From CAVSDF01 sp963726715 (lineage in GTDB: Bacteria; Bacteroidota; Rhodothermia; Rhodothermales; BA12): a stretch of DNA of 64,000 nt. Under the pieces are notes generated by a model. The model was not told the origin of the DNA, made no database searches, and saw only the letters and a program-made list of their open reading frames with translations. Position 1 is the first letter of the stretch, and the number at the start of each line of letters is the position of its first letter. A program made the translations under genes and the position numbers. Location of the stretch: assembly GCA_963726715.1 (NCBI GenBank), contig CAVSDF010000007.1, positions 186,001 to 250,000 of the forward strand. The letters are read 5' to 3'. Below, in pieces: positions 45,954 through 54,977 of this stretch.

Positions 45954-46570
45954 CGCCGCCCGACGCCTCCGCGCCTGCCCACGCCCGCCCGCGCCTCGTC
46001 GTGCTCACTGCCCCCTCGGGCGCCGGCAAGACGACGATCGCGCGGCGCCTGCTCGCGGACATCCCCGGCCTGCGGTTCTCGGTCTCCGCCACGACCCGCC
46101 CGCCGCGCGAGGGCGAGCGCGACGGCGTCGACTACCACTTCGTCGATGAGGCCGCGTTTCGGGGGATGGTGAGCGAGGGCGCGTTCGTCGAGTTCGAGGA
46201 GGTCTACCCCGGACGGTTCTACGGCACGCTCTGGGCCGAACTCGACGCCGCCCGCGCGACCGCCCGCGCCTCGGGCGACCTGCCCGCGTCGGTCCTCCTC
46301 GACATCGACGTCCGGGGCGCGCTCGCCGTCAAGGAGCGCTTCGGCGCCGACGTGCTGACGCTCTTCGTGGCTCCGCCGTCGCTCGCGGTCCTGGAGGACC
46401 GACTGCGCACGCGCGGCACCGAGACCGAACACACCCTCGCCGTCCGCCTCGCCCGCGCCGCCGACGAGATCACGTACGCTCCCCACTTCGACGCGATCGT
46501 CGTGAATGAGCACCTCGACACCGCCGTCGCCGAAACCCGCGCGCTCGTGGGCCGGTACCTCGGTGCTTGA
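45950..46570 (+). CDS. gmk: Guanylate kinase
   Basis: A 206-residue guanylate kinase (GMP to GDP, feeding GTP and (p)ppGpp pools). It has the P-loop 'APSGAGKTTIARRLL', the GMP-binding segment 'SVSATTRPPREGERDGVDYH', and 'FVEFEEVYPGRFYGTLWAEL'. 'LLDIDVRGALAVKERF' corresponds to the Walker B region. Translation begins at GTG (45950), overlapping the yicC stop. A short acidic/Pro-rich N-terminal extension precedes the core. rpoZ follows after 73 bp, the usual neighbour. Confidence 0.98.
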   Translation: MTPPDASAPAHARPRLVVLTAPSGAGKTTIARRLLADIPGLRFSVSATTRPPREGERDGVDYHFVDEAAFRGMVSEGAFVEFEEVYPGRFYGTLWAELDAARATARASGDLPASVLLDIDVRGALAVKERFGADVLTLFVAPPSLAVLEDRLRTRGTETEHTLAVRLARAADEITYAPHFDAIVVNEHLDTAVAETRALVGRYLGA

Positions 46571-46643
46571 CTGCCGCGATCCCGTCACGCAACGACCCGA
46601 CCGCGCGCATTCCCCGCTTCTTCCCTTCCGACGCCCCCCGAAA

Positions 46644-46949
46644 ATGGCCATTCAGACGATCGACCTCGACGCGCTCCGCTCGCAGACCGGCAACATCTAC
46701 GAAGCCGTCGCCATCCTCTCCAAGCGCGCCCGCCAGCTCGCGCAGTACGAGAAGGCCGAGCTCGACGAGAAGCTCTCGTACTTCGAGGGCCTCGGCGCCG
46801 AGGTCGAGGACACGCGGATGCAGGAAGACCAGGCCCGCATCTCGCTCGAATTCGAGAAGCGCGTCAAGCCGACCGAAACGGCCATCCACGAGATGCTCAA
46901 CCGCGAGGTCTTCTTCCGCCAGCCGAACGAGGTCAACGACGGCTTCTGA
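46644..46949 (+). CDS. rpoZ: RNA polymerase omega subunit (Rpb6-like)
   Basis: A 101-residue omega-like subunit, the small RNA polymerase protein that helps assemble beta-prime. The conserved segment is 'TGNIYEAVAILSKRARQLAQ', matching 'N-x-YE-x-V-x-x-x-x-x-RARQL' of the Rpb6/omega family. The remainder, helical and acidic ('KAELDEKLSYFEGLGAEVED'), is of the Bacteroidota type and longer than the proteobacterial protein. It sits directly after gmk, the standard position. A GC-rich hairpin after the stop could terminate the yicC-gmk-rpoZ unit. Confidence 0.9.
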   Translation: MAIQTIDLDALRSQTGNIYEAVAILSKRARQLAQYEKAELDEKLSYFEGLGAEVEDTRMQEDQARISLEFEKRVKPTETAIHEMLNREVFFRQPNEVNDGF

Positions 46950-46972
46950 GCCGCCTCGTTTCCCGCTCCGAC

Positions 46973-47006
46973 GCGCCCCGTCCGGCCCCTGTGCCCGGCG
47001 GGGCGC
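46973..47006 (+). terminator. Hairpin after rpoZ
   Basis: GCGCCCCG (46973-46980) pairs with CGGGGCGC (46999-47006) around an 18-nt loop, 24 bp after the rpoZ stop. No T-run follows, so it may be Rho-dependent or only an RNA stabiliser. Confidence 0.45.
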
Positions 47007-47117
47007 GCTGCGTTCAGGCCCGGCGCGTCGCTGCATCGTACCGTACCGCGTGGAGTTGTGCCGCCGCTTGAGCGGCCGATATTCGACCGGCACATCCGCC
47101 GGTCACGGCGCCCCTCG

Positions 47118-48524
47118 ATGTCTCTGCTCCCCCTCCTCTCCGTCGGCGTCGCCGACGGACAGCCGCTCGATGTAGTCCGGCGCATCCGGCTGCTCAACGG
47201 CCTCGCGGTCGCCGTCATCGCGTCGGTGGTGATCTTCACCGCCTTCGAGCTTGCCACCGCCGGCACGATGGCGCGGCACCTGTGGGTGCTCCACAGCCTC
47301 TCGGTCGCCATCAGCGTGGCCACGCTGCTCTTCCACGGAGCGGGTGCCGTGCGCGTGACCCCGCCGCTCAACACGGCCTTGCACATCGTTGCCTCCGCCG
47401 GGGCGTCGCTGCTCACCGGCGTGCCCCAGGTGGGTCGCTACTACCTGATCGTCGTCGCGATCACCGCCTTCTACCTCTACCGGCGGACGTGGGTGGTCGT
47501 CGCGGTCTTCGTCGGGGCGGGGGCGCTCTTCGCGTGGATCGACATGGGGATGGAGATGGTGCCGCGCGATTTCATCCGCTACATCTTCTTCTTCGGATTC
47601 CTCTACGCGTCGGTGGCGATCCTCAACGGCGAAAACCTCCGCTATCTCGCGCGCATCGAGCGGCAGCGCGACGACCTGCGGCACGCCCACGACGACCTCG
47701 AAGCGGCGGTCGATACGGTCCGGGCGCAGTACGAGACGCTGCGCGTGCAGGCCGACGACCTCGCCGCTCTCGGCGCCATCAAGGACCGCGTCGTCTCCGT
47801 CCTCTCGCACGATCTGCGCAGCCCGCTCGCCAGCCTCGTCTCCGTCCTCGACCTCGCAGACGACGGCACCCTCGACGGCGAGATGCGCGACGAGATGCTG
47901 CGCGAGGTGCGCCGCCACCTCGCCGCCACCGGCGAGCAGCTCGACGATGTGCTCGCCTGGGCCGCATCGCTCCTCGCCGCCGCACCCACCGCCGCCGCCG
48001 AGCTTCCGCGCGTCGATGTCGGCGAGATCGCCGCCCGCGCCGTCGCCCACGCCGCGCCGCGCGCCGATGCCAAGGGCGTCGCGCTCGTCCTCGACCGCCC
48101 CGGCTCCGCCGTCCACGCCGCCACCGACGCGCGCCACGTCCTGCTGGTGCTCCGCAACCTGATCTCGAACGCCCTGAAGTTCACCCCGCGCGCCGGACGG
48201 GTCGAGGTGAGCGTTGCGATGGAGGCCGACGGCGCCGTCGTCGTCTCCGTGCGCGACACCGGGCGCGGGATGCCGCCCGAGGTCGTCGCCACGCTCTTCG
48301 ACGCGGCGCGCCCGGCGCCCGAAGCGGGCACGGCGGGCGAGACCGGCGCCGGCCTCGGCCTCGGCCTCTGCCGCGAGTTCGCCGCCCGCGCGCGCGCCCG
48401 CCTCGCCGTCGAGAGCACACCTGGCGTCGGCACCTGCGTCACCCTCCGCTTCGACGCGCCTGCCGCGGCTGACTCTCCGCCGCGCACCGCACCCGCCGCC
48501 GAGCCAGAGCCGGTCGACGCCTGA
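47118..48524 (+). CDS. Membrane sensor histidine kinase
   Basis: A 468-residue sensor kinase with an N-terminal block of about six hydrophobic helices (residues 25-190, starting 'LLNGLAVAVIASVVIFTAFE'), a coiled coil ('NLRYLARIERQRDDLRHAHD'), and a HisKA domain with 'VVSVLSHDLRSPLASLVSVL' (His of phosphorylation). The HATPase has the N box 'NLISNALKFTPR', and the G box is degenerate ('VRDTGRGMPPE', then 'GAGLGLGLCRE'). The C-terminus is Pro/Ala-rich. The ATG at 47118 gives a clean N-terminus. No response regulator adjoins it. It converges on the S9 peptidase gene with 15 bp between the stops. Confidence 0.9.
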   Translation: MSLLPLLSVGVADGQPLDVVRRIRLLNGLAVAVIASVVIFTAFELATAGTMARHLWVLHSLSVAISVATLLFHGAGAVRVTPPLNTALHIVASAGASLLTGVPQVGRYYLIVVAITAFYLYRRTWVVVAVFVGAGALFAWIDMGMEMVPRDFIRYIFFFGFLYASVAILNGENLRYLARIERQRDDLRHAHDDLEAAVDTVRAQYETLRVQADDLAALGAIKDRVVSVLSHDLRSPLASLVSVLDLADDGTLDGEMRDEMLREVRRHLAATGEQLDDVLAWAASLLAAAPTAAAELPRVDVGEIAARAVAHAAPRADAKGVALVLDRPGSAVHAATDARHVLLVLRNLISNALKFTPRAGRVEVSVAMEADGAVVVSVRDTGRGMPPEVVATLFDAARPAPEAGTAGETGAGLGLGLCREFAARARARLAVESTPGVGTCVTLRFDAPAAADSPPRTAPAAEPEPVDA

Positions 48525-48539
48525 GCGGCCCCGCCGTCC

Positions 48540-50987
48540 TCACTCCGGCATCGCGCGGCGCCGCCGGTTCGGGCCGACGCTCTCCTCGACGAGGCCGAGG
48601 ATGCGGCGGTACTCGTCGGTCCACGACGTCGCCTCGACGAAGCCGTGGTCCTCGACCGGGTAGACCGCCATCTCCCAGCCCGTCTTGCCGAGTTCGATGA
48701 GCCGCTGCGCGAGCCGCGCCACGTCCTGGAAGTGGACGTTCGTGTCGACCATTCCGTGCGCGATGAGCAGCGGATCGCCCGCGTAGCCCTCGGCGTGGTA
48801 GATCGGCGACGAGCGGCGGAAGGCGACGCTGTCGAGCGCGGGCGTGTTGAGGATGCCCGCCGTGTAGCCGTGGTTGTAGTGCGCCCAGTCGGTGACGCTG
48901 CGAAGGGCCGCGCCGCCGCCGAAGTGCTCCGGCTCGGTGAAGAGCGCCATGAGCGTGATGAAGCCGCCGTACGAGCCGCCGTAGATGAACACGCGCTCGG
49001 GGTCGATGCCCTTTTCGGCGCCGAGGTAGCGGCTCGCGTCGACGTAGTCCTGCAAGTCGCGCCCGCCCATGAAGCGGGCGATCGCCGTCCGCCAGTCGCG
49101 CCCGTAGCCTGCTGACGCCCGGTAGTCGAGGTCGAGGACGGTGTAGCCGCGCGCGGCGAGCAGGTGGTGGAACATGGTCTCGCGCGGGTACGTCGCCCAG
49201 CCGCGGTGGACGTTTTGCAGGTACCCGGCGCCGTGGACGAACAGCACGGCGGCCCCGTTCGGCGCAGCGCCGAAGGCCTCCGGACGGTAGATGCGCGCGG
49301 GCACGTTCACCCCGTCCGACGCTGGAACCGTGGTGATCTCGGCCTCCTGCCACATCCGCGCGCGGAAGGACGGCGTCGTGGATGTCGTGATTCGGGCGAG
49401 CGGCGCGGGCGCGGCGCCGCGGCGGGCGGCGAGGCCGAGCGGGGCGACGTAGAGGTCGGGCGGGGCGGTCGAGGTCGAGAAGAGCGTCATCCGCACGTCC
49501 TCGCGCGGGTCGTCGGAGACGCGGTGGTGGCCGGGTTCGGCGCTCAGCCGGGTGCGCGCGCCCCCGGCGGCGGGCATCGAGTAGAGGTGGATCTCGTGCG
49601 GCGACGCCTCGCCGGAGGCGAACAGCCACGTCTTCCCGTCGCGCGTCAGGCGCGGGTTCGACACCTCGAACGCGCCGCTCGTGAGCGCCTGCACGGCGCC
49701 CGTCATCGCGTCGACGGTGTAGAGGTGGGCGTAGCCGCTCGCTTCGGAGAGGAACCAGAACGTGTGGCCGCCGGGCATCCAGCCGGTCTCGCCGCCGCGC
49801 ACCCACGCGTCGTCCTGCTGCGTGTCGAGGACGGTCAGGGCGCCGGTTTCGGCGTCGAGGCGGGCGATCCAGCGCGTCTTGTTGTCCTGCGCGCGGATGT
49901 CGAGGACGGCCACGCGCCCGTCGGGCGACCACGACGGACCGAAGGCGGTGAGCGCTCGGCGGGCGCGGGCGGTGTCGCCGTACTCGCTGCGGAAGGCGGG
50001 CGCGGCGTCGGCGCCGGGCAGGCGCGCGAGATCGACGCGGATCGTCGTGTCGCGCCGGAGGTCCTTGATCCACAGGTCTGAGCTGCCGAGCGGCTGCCCG
50101 ACCTTCGGGCGCGACGTGAGGTCTTCCACATAGCCGCTCTCGGTCACCCACGCGGGCACCTGCGTGTTCGTCGCGCCGGACGCGGTGCCGAGCGAGTAGG
50201 TGACGAAGCGCTCGGACGGGTCGATGGCGAGTTGCCCGAGCGTCTTGCCGCCGAGGTAGACCGGGCGCGGCGTGGCGTCGGCGCGGCGGTCGGCCTCGGC
50301 GCTGGCCTCGCGGGCGGTGCGCTCGGCGATGCGGTCGCGGACGACGCCGAAAAGGTCGGCCTGCTGCCGCGTCAGCGCTGCCTGCTGCGCCGTCGGCGCC
50401 GGGCGCGCGGGCGCGGTTCCGCTGCGGATGTCGGTGAGCTGGCGGATGGCGCCGGTGGCGAGGTCGTGCCGCACGAGGTTGTCGCCCTGCCGGTAAACCA
50501 CCGCCCGCCCCGACGGCGCGAACCGCGCCCCCGAGGCCCGCGCCGACGTTTCGGCGAGCCGAAGTTCGGCGCCGGTCGACCGGTCGATGACGATCACATC
50601 GCCGCCGCGCGTGGTGACTTTGCGGGCGAAATCGGGCGAGTAGGTGAGGTCGCCGTGGCCCCATCCCCCGAACGTCTCGATGCCCCGGCGGCGCTCGGCG
50701 TAGGGCACCGCCTCGGGCGTCGCCTGGCCGCGGCGGATGCGGTAGAGCGAGTCGGCGGGCAGGCGCGCACCGGGATTCCAGCGGAAGTAGAAGGCGTCGC
50801 CGCGCTCGTCCCACCCGAGCGGCGTCGGGAGGGCACGGCGCAGCGTGTCGCCGTGCGCCATGATCTCCTTGACGGTGAGCGAGGCGTTCGTCGCCAGTTC
50901 GGCGGGCGTGTGGACCTGCGCGGCGGCGGTCGGAGCAAACACGATCGCGGCGACGAGCGGGAGGAGGGCGAGGGAGCGGCGGAGCAT
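48540..50987 (-). CDS. S9 family (prolyl oligopeptidase-like) peptidase
   Basis: An 815-residue exported peptidase. After a signal peptide (residues 1-24, ending 'PTAAAQ') comes a seven-bladed beta-propeller region with Asp/Trp-rich blades ('DLWIKDLRRDTTIRVDLARL', 'WLFASGEASPHEIHLYSMPA'). The alpha/beta-hydrolase domain carries the nucleophile 'IYGGSYGGFIT' (Ser near residue 673), the Asp in 'HGMVDTNVHFQD' (near 745) and the His in 'YPVEDHGFVE' (near 780). The layout matches dipeptidyl-peptidase IV/acylaminoacyl-peptidase-like enzymes of family S9, which cut short peptides in the periplasm. Substrate specificity cannot be read from the sequence. Confidence 0.95.
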   Translation of the reverse strand: MLRRSLALLPLVAAIVFAPTAAAQVHTPAELATNASLTVKEIMAHGDTLRRALPTPLGWDERGDAFYFRWNPGARLPADSLYRIRRGQATPEAVPYAERRRGIETFGGWGHGDLTYSPDFARKVTTRGGDVIVIDRSTGAELRLAETSARASGARFAPSGRAVVYRQGDNLVRHDLATGAIRQLTDIRSGTAPARPAPTAQQAALTRQQADLFGVVRDRIAERTAREASAEADRRADATPRPVYLGGKTLGQLAIDPSERFVTYSLGTASGATNTQVPAWVTESGYVEDLTSRPKVGQPLGSSDLWIKDLRRDTTIRVDLARLPGADAAPAFRSEYGDTARARRALTAFGPSWSPDGRVAVLDIRAQDNKTRWIARLDAETGALTVLDTQQDDAWVRGGETGWMPGGHTFWFLSEASGYAHLYTVDAMTGAVQALTSGAFEVSNPRLTRDGKTWLFASGEASPHEIHLYSMPAAGGARTRLSAEPGHHRVSDDPREDVRMTLFSTSTAPPDLYVAPLGLAARRGAAPAPLARITTSTTPSFRARMWQEAEITTVPASDGVNVPARIYRPEAFGAAPNGAAVLFVHGAGYLQNVHRGWATYPRETMFHHLLAARGYTVLDLDYRASAGYGRDWRTAIARFMGGRDLQDYVDASRYLGAEKGIDPERVFIYGGSYGGFITLMALFTEPEHFGGGAALRSVTDWAHYNHGYTAGILNTPALDSVAFRRSSPIYHAEGYAGDPLLIAHGMVDTNVHFQDVARLAQRLIELGKTGWEMAVYPVEDHGFVEATSWTDEYRRILGLVEESVGPNRRRRAMPE

Positions 50988-51119
50988 CGGGCGGCGGAGT
51001 GAACCAGGCCGCAAGATCGCCGCCAACCGCCCCGCCCGCCAACCCGCCCCGCATCATCCCGCGGCACCTCGCTACCGCATCCGCCCACGCCTCCGGCCGC
51101 ATCGACCCCCACCGCAACC

Positions 51120-51161
51120 GTAGGGGACGTGCGTGCACGTCCCGCGTCCCACATCTCGCCA
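51120..51161. repeat. Palindromic intergenic repeat, family C, copy 2
   Basis: CGTAGGGGACGTGC then GTGCACGTCCCGCGTCCCAC, followed by ATCTCGCC. Compared with 33451-33482 the palindrome and both flanks are nearly identical. It lies in the 187 bp between the S9 peptidase start and the beta-lactamase stop. Confidence 0.65.
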
Positions 51162-51174
51162 CGACCTCGTCGCG

Positions 51175-52095
51175 CTACGGCCACACGCCGACTGCGCGGA
51201 GGAGTGCGCGGGCGCGGTCGTGGCGCTCGGTCGGCGTCGCCGGCTCGCGGTCGAGGACGACCGCGTACGGGTAGACGCGCCCGCCCCGCTCGACAGCCCC
51301 GACGAGCCACGCGGCCGGGTCGCCGCCGTCGGTGCCGGTCCAGCCGGTTTTTCCGTAGAGCACCGCGACGCCGCCACCGGGCACGCGCGCCGAATCGAGG
51401 CGCATGAAGTCGCGCACCGCCCGCGCCGCCTCCACCGACACCGGCAGATCGCCCGCGCCACGCGTGCGCCGCCACATCGCCCCGACGAACGCGACCTGCT
51501 CGGCGGGCGAGATGCGCAGGCTGCGGTCGAGCCAGTAGACATCGGCATCGGCGCCGCTCGTGTCCGGCCCGATCGTGCGGTTGCCGTAGCCGACGCGGTC
51601 GAGCCACGCCTGCGCCCGCGCGCGCCCGATCCGCGCGCCGATCTGCCGGTAGACGGGCACCGCAGAACGCCGGAAGGCCGCCCCGACGGGCATCTCGCCT
51701 GTCCACGTCGCCGGCCACCATGCCTCGCGCGGGTACGCGGCGCGGTCGTAGCCGAGCATCGCCGACGTGTCGGGCACGACGCCGAGGTCGAGTGCGAGGA
51801 GCGTGTGCGCGATTTTGTACGTCGACGCGGGCGAGCGCCGCACCTCCGCCGACGCGCTCTGCACAACGGCCTCGCTCCCCAGATCGGAGACCGCGAACGC
51901 CCATGCATCGCCCGCGAACACCGTGTCGAGCGCCGCCCCGCCCGTCAGCCGACTCGCCTCACCCGGCGGCGCGAACAGCGTATCGGCAGCCACCGGGGCC
52001 TCGCCGCGCCCCGCGTTTCGCGCCGGTTCGGGCGCCGCGCGGCAGGCGCCGAGCGCGAGAACGGCGAGGAGCAGGGGCGAAGGGGCGCGGCGCAT
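51175..52095 (-). CDS. Class D (OXA-type) beta-lactamase lipoprotein
   Basis: A 306-residue serine beta-lactamase-like protein of class D. All three active-site motifs are visible: 'STYK' (91-94, nucleophile Ser91, with the Lys that is usually carbamylated), 'SAV' (144-146), and 'YGN' (170-172), followed by 'KTGW' (249-252). The N-terminus is a lipoprotein signal with lipobox 'LGAC' (Cys18), so the protein should be membrane-anchored, unlike most secreted OXA enzymes. Its neighbours are an S9 peptidase and a DUF445 protein, with no mobile element or LysR regulator beside it. It is probably an intrinsic environmental enzyme. Activity on beta-lactams is inferred and could also be that of a BlaR-type sensor domain relative. 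Confidence 0.85.
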   Translation of the reverse strand: MRRAPSPLLLAVLALGACRAAPEPARNAGRGEAPVAADTLFAPPGEASRLTGGAALDTVFAGDAWAFAVSDLGSEAVVQSASAEVRRSPASTYKIAHTLLALDLGVVPDTSAMLGYDRAAYPREAWWPATWTGEMPVGAAFRRSAVPVYRQIGARIGRARAQAWLDRVGYGNRTIGPDTSGADADVYWLDRSLRISPAEQVAFVGAMWRRTRGAGDLPVSVEAARAVRDFMRLDSARVPGGGVAVLYGKTGWTGTDGGDPAAWLVGAVERGGRVYPYAVVLDREPATPTERHDRARALLRAVGVWP

Positions 52096-52234
52096 GTCGA
52101 CGGGGGATGGACGGGGTGCCAAGATCGGCGGCGACATCGGCGCGGGCAACGGCTGCCGCGCCGCTGCCCATCGCCGCGTGCGCGAAACAAAAGCCCGCGC
52201 CCGTCGAATCCGCTCGACGCCCTGCCCCGACCCG

Positions 52235-53653
52235 ATGCCCGACCCCGCCCTTCCTCCCGCTCCCACCGCACTGCCCGACACGTCCGCGCCCGTGACGACC
52301 GCCGCCGTCGCGACGCTGCCCACACTGGCCGTTCCGGTGGCGCCTGCCGCCCTGCGCCCGGCGTCCGATGGGGCCGTCGGCGGGCCGCTCTTCCGGGCGC
52401 CGCTGCCGAAGATCAAGGACGAGGACGTGAAGCGCGCGGCGCTGCGGCGGATGAAACGCATCGCCCTCGGTGCGCTCGTCGCGGCGGCGGTCGGCTTTCT
52501 GGTCGTCCACGCGTTCCTCCCGAGAACCTTCTGGTGGGGGATGCTCGAAGCGTTCTTCGAGGCGTCGATGGTCGGCGCGCTCGCCGACTGGTACGCCGTC
52601 ACCGCGCTCTTCCGCCACCCGCTCGGCATCGCGACGCCGCACACGGCCATCATCCCGACGCGAAAGGCGCGCCTCGGAAACGCCCTCGGAAACTTCGTCG
52701 GCGGGCAATTCCTCTCGCCGGAGAACGTCGTCGGGCGCATCCGGAAAGTCAACTTCGCCGAGATCGCCGGGACGTGGCTGGAGACGCCGGGCCACGTGCG
52801 CGGGCTGCGCGAGAAGCTCGTCGGGGCCTTCGAGGGCGCCGTCGAAGGGCTGTCCGACGACCGCATCCGCGGATTCGCCACCCGCAACGTCCTCCCGCGC
52901 CTGCGCGACATGGCCCTCGCGCCGCGCCTCTCCGACCTTCTCCTCGGCATCGCGCGCGACGGGCAGCACGAGGACCTTCTCGACGAACTCCTCAAAGGCA
53001 CCGCCACCGTCGCCGCCGACAACCGAGACAGCATCCACGACGCCGTCAAGGGGCAGGTGCCGGGGTTCGTGCCGATGTTCGTCGTCGATCTCGTCACCGA
53101 CGCCATCATGTCGCGCATCGACGCGACCATCAACGGCATGCTCACCGACCGCGAGCACCCGATGCGCGCCCGCATCCACACGCGCGTGCAGGACTTCGTC
53201 GAGCGCCTCGACACCGACCCCGAGATGCAGGAAAAGGTCGACGCCTTCCGCGACCGCATCCTCGACAATCCGGCTCTGCAAACCTTCGCCGTCGACCGCT
53301 GGCACGACTTCAAGGCCTTCCTCACGCGCGACCTCCACGACCCCGACTCCGCCGTCTTCGCGTTCCTCGAAGAGCGCGGGCAGGACCTCGGGCGCTCGAT
53401 GCTCTCCGACGAACACTTCCAGGCCGCCGTCAACGAGAAGGTCGCCGAGACGGTCGAGTGGGCCATCCGCGAGCACGGCGAGCGCGTCCCCGACCTCATC
53501 CGCAAGACGCTCGACGAGTGGCCTGAAGACGTTGTCTCCGACCGCATCGAGGTGCTCGTCGGCAAGGATTTGCAGTACATCCGCCTCAACGGCACCGTCG
53601 TCGGCGGCCTCGTCGGCGTGCTCCTCTACCTCCTCACGACGTGGATCGGGTGA
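52235..53653 (+). CDS. DUF445 family membrane protein (YjiN-like)
   Basis: A 472-residue member of DUF445. One membrane helix follows an extended Pro/Ala-rich N-terminus ('ALGALVAAAVGFLVVHAFLP', about residues 75-95), then the family's signature 'GMLEAFFEASMVGALADWYA', 'VTALFRHPLGIATPHTAIIP' and 'KARLGNALGNFVGGQFLSPE'. The large middle is helical, and a second hydrophobic segment ends the chain ('GTVVGGLVGVLLYLLTTWIG'). The family's role is unknown; some members affect membrane stress. It is transcribed divergently from the beta-lactamase gene and followed by the thioredoxin gene after 60 bp. Confidence 0.93.
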   Translation: MPDPALPPAPTALPDTSAPVTTAAVATLPTLAVPVAPAALRPASDGAVGGPLFRAPLPKIKDEDVKRAALRRMKRIALGALVAAAVGFLVVHAFLPRTFWWGMLEAFFEASMVGALADWYAVTALFRHPLGIATPHTAIIPTRKARLGNALGNFVGGQFLSPENVVGRIRKVNFAEIAGTWLETPGHVRGLREKLVGAFEGAVEGLSDDRIRGFATRNVLPRLRDMALAPRLSDLLLGIARDGQHEDLLDELLKGTATVAADNRDSIHDAVKGQVPGFVPMFVVDLVTDAIMSRIDATINGMLTDREHPMRARIHTRVQDFVERLDTDPEMQEKVDAFRDRILDNPALQTFAVDRWHDFKAFLTRDLHDPDSAVFAFLEERGQDLGRSMLSDEHFQAAVNEKVAETVEWAIREHGERVPDLIRKTLDEWPEDVVSDRIEVLVGKDLQYIRLNGTVVGGLVGVLLYLLTTWIG

Positions 53654-53713
53654 CGGGCTGGGAATGCGTGTGGCGCCGGGCACCGATGGCGTCGCCCGTC
53701 GCGTTGTCCGGGC

Positions 53714-54283
53714 ATGAAACGTCTTGCTTTCCTCCTCGCACTTCTCGCGCCCATCGGCATCGCCCGCGCGCAACCCGCGCCGCTGCCCGTGCCGCCCGGC
53801 ATCACGGTCTCCGCCGCCGAAGTGCGCGAGAGCCTGCCCGTCGCGGCGGCGCTGCCAGACTTCGCGCTGCCGACGCTCTCCGGCGACCTCTTCCGCCTCT
53901 CCGAGCAGCGCGGGCGCGTCGTCGTGCTCAACATGTGGGCGACGTGGTGCGGGCCGTGCCGCGCCGAAATGCCCGAACTCGACAGCCTCGCTCGTGCTTA
54001 CGGACCGAACGGTCTGTCGGTCGTCGGCATTTCGATCGACGAGGACGAACAGACCGTTCGGTCCTTTTCCGAGCGCATCGGCGTTTCGTACGCGCTCGTC
54101 ATGGACGACGGCAAGATGGTCGAGAGGCTCGGGGCGAGCGGCGTCATGCCCATCACCTACGTCCTCGACCGCGCCGGGCGCCTGCGCCTGATCGCCGAGG
54201 GCCGCGTCACCGCCGCCGACCTCTACCCGACCCTCTGGGCACTCCTCGACGAAGCGCCGCCGTGTTCAGGCACTGACTTCTGA
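53714..54283 (+). CDS. TlpA-like thiol-disulfide oxidoreductase
   Basis: A 189-residue exported thioredoxin-fold protein. A signal peptide covers residues 1-20. The redox motif 'WCGPC' is at 78-82 in 'LNMWATWCGPCRAEMPELDS', and the cis-Pro loop is 'GVMPITYVLDRAGRL'. The fold resembles TlpA/ResA proteins, which reduce or exchange disulfides in the periplasm, for example during cytochrome c maturation. No ccm genes are nearby. Its 3' end overlaps that of coaBC by 18 bp in convergent orientation. Its coding sequence holds two of the five GACCGNNCGGTC palindromes. Confidence 0.93.
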   Translation: MKRLAFLLALLAPIGIARAQPAPLPVPPGITVSAAEVRESLPVAAALPDFALPTLSGDLFRLSEQRGRVVVLNMWATWCGPCRAEMPELDSLARAYGPNGLSVVGISIDEDEQTVRSFSERIGVSYALVMDDGKMVERLGASGVMPITYVLDRAGRLRLIAEGRVTAADLYPTLWALLDEAPPCSGTDF

Positions 54284-54977
54284 GTTGACCGACCGTTCGG
54301 TCTCATCTCCTGGCACGGTCACGATGTCGAGGATGCGGGCGGCGATCTCGGGCTTCGGGGCGGTGGCGAGGTCGTGGCGAGCACCGCTGGCCGAGAAGAC
54401 GGTGACGCGGTTGGTGGTCGTGCCGAAGCCTGCGCCGTCGTCGGTGAGGACGTTCAGGACGATGAAGTCGAGGTGCTTACGGGCGAGCTTGCCGCGGGCG
54501 TTGGCCTCGCCGTCGTCGGTTTCCATGGCGAAGCCCACGAGCGTCTGGCCGTCGCGCTTCGCGGCGCCGAGGGCGGCGAGGATGTCGGGCGTGCGGCGAA
54601 GGGCGATGGAGGCGGGACCGTCGTCCTTCTTGACCTTGTGGGCGAAGGTCTCGGCGGGCGCGTAGTCGGCGACGGCGGCGGTCATCACGACGAAATCGGC
54701 AGTGGCAGCCTCGGCCATCACGGCGGCGTGCATCTCATCGGCGCTCGTCACGTCGATGCGGCGGACGTGGGCGGGCGTGGACAGACCGACCGGTCCGGAG
54801 ATGAGCACCACGTCAGCGCCGCGGCGTGCGGCGTCGGCGGCGATGGCGAATCCCATCGTGCCCGTCGACGGGTTCGAGAGGAAGCGGACGGGGTCGATGT
54901 GCTCGCGCGTCGGGCCGGCGGTGACGAGGACGCGCTGCCCCGCGAGGCTTCCCTCTGTGCTTTCCGACCGATCGGTC
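54003..54977. promoter_or_regulatory. Cluster of five perfect GACCGNNCGGTC palindromes
   Basis: Positions 54003-54014 (inner AA), 54052-54063 (TT), 54291-54302 (TT), 54784-54795 (AC) and 54966-54977 (AT). All five have perfect 5-bp arms, several extending to AGACCG/CGGTCT. Two lie in the tlpA-like gene, the third at the convergent 3' overlap, two in coaBC. They resemble operators of dimeric repressors such as TetR-family proteins, but they lie within genes. I know of no site that explains them. Confidence 0.6.

Noticed and set aside
47118..48524. A two-component pair with the other kinase at 8619
   Set aside because: Neither has a response regulator next to it, and they are 37 kb apart with different sensor domains.
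54003..54977. The palindromes as ordinary restriction sites or codon artefacts
   Set aside because: Two are in one protein frame and two in another on the opposite strand, encoding different residues, so a protein motif cannot explain them. The density is too high for random sites.
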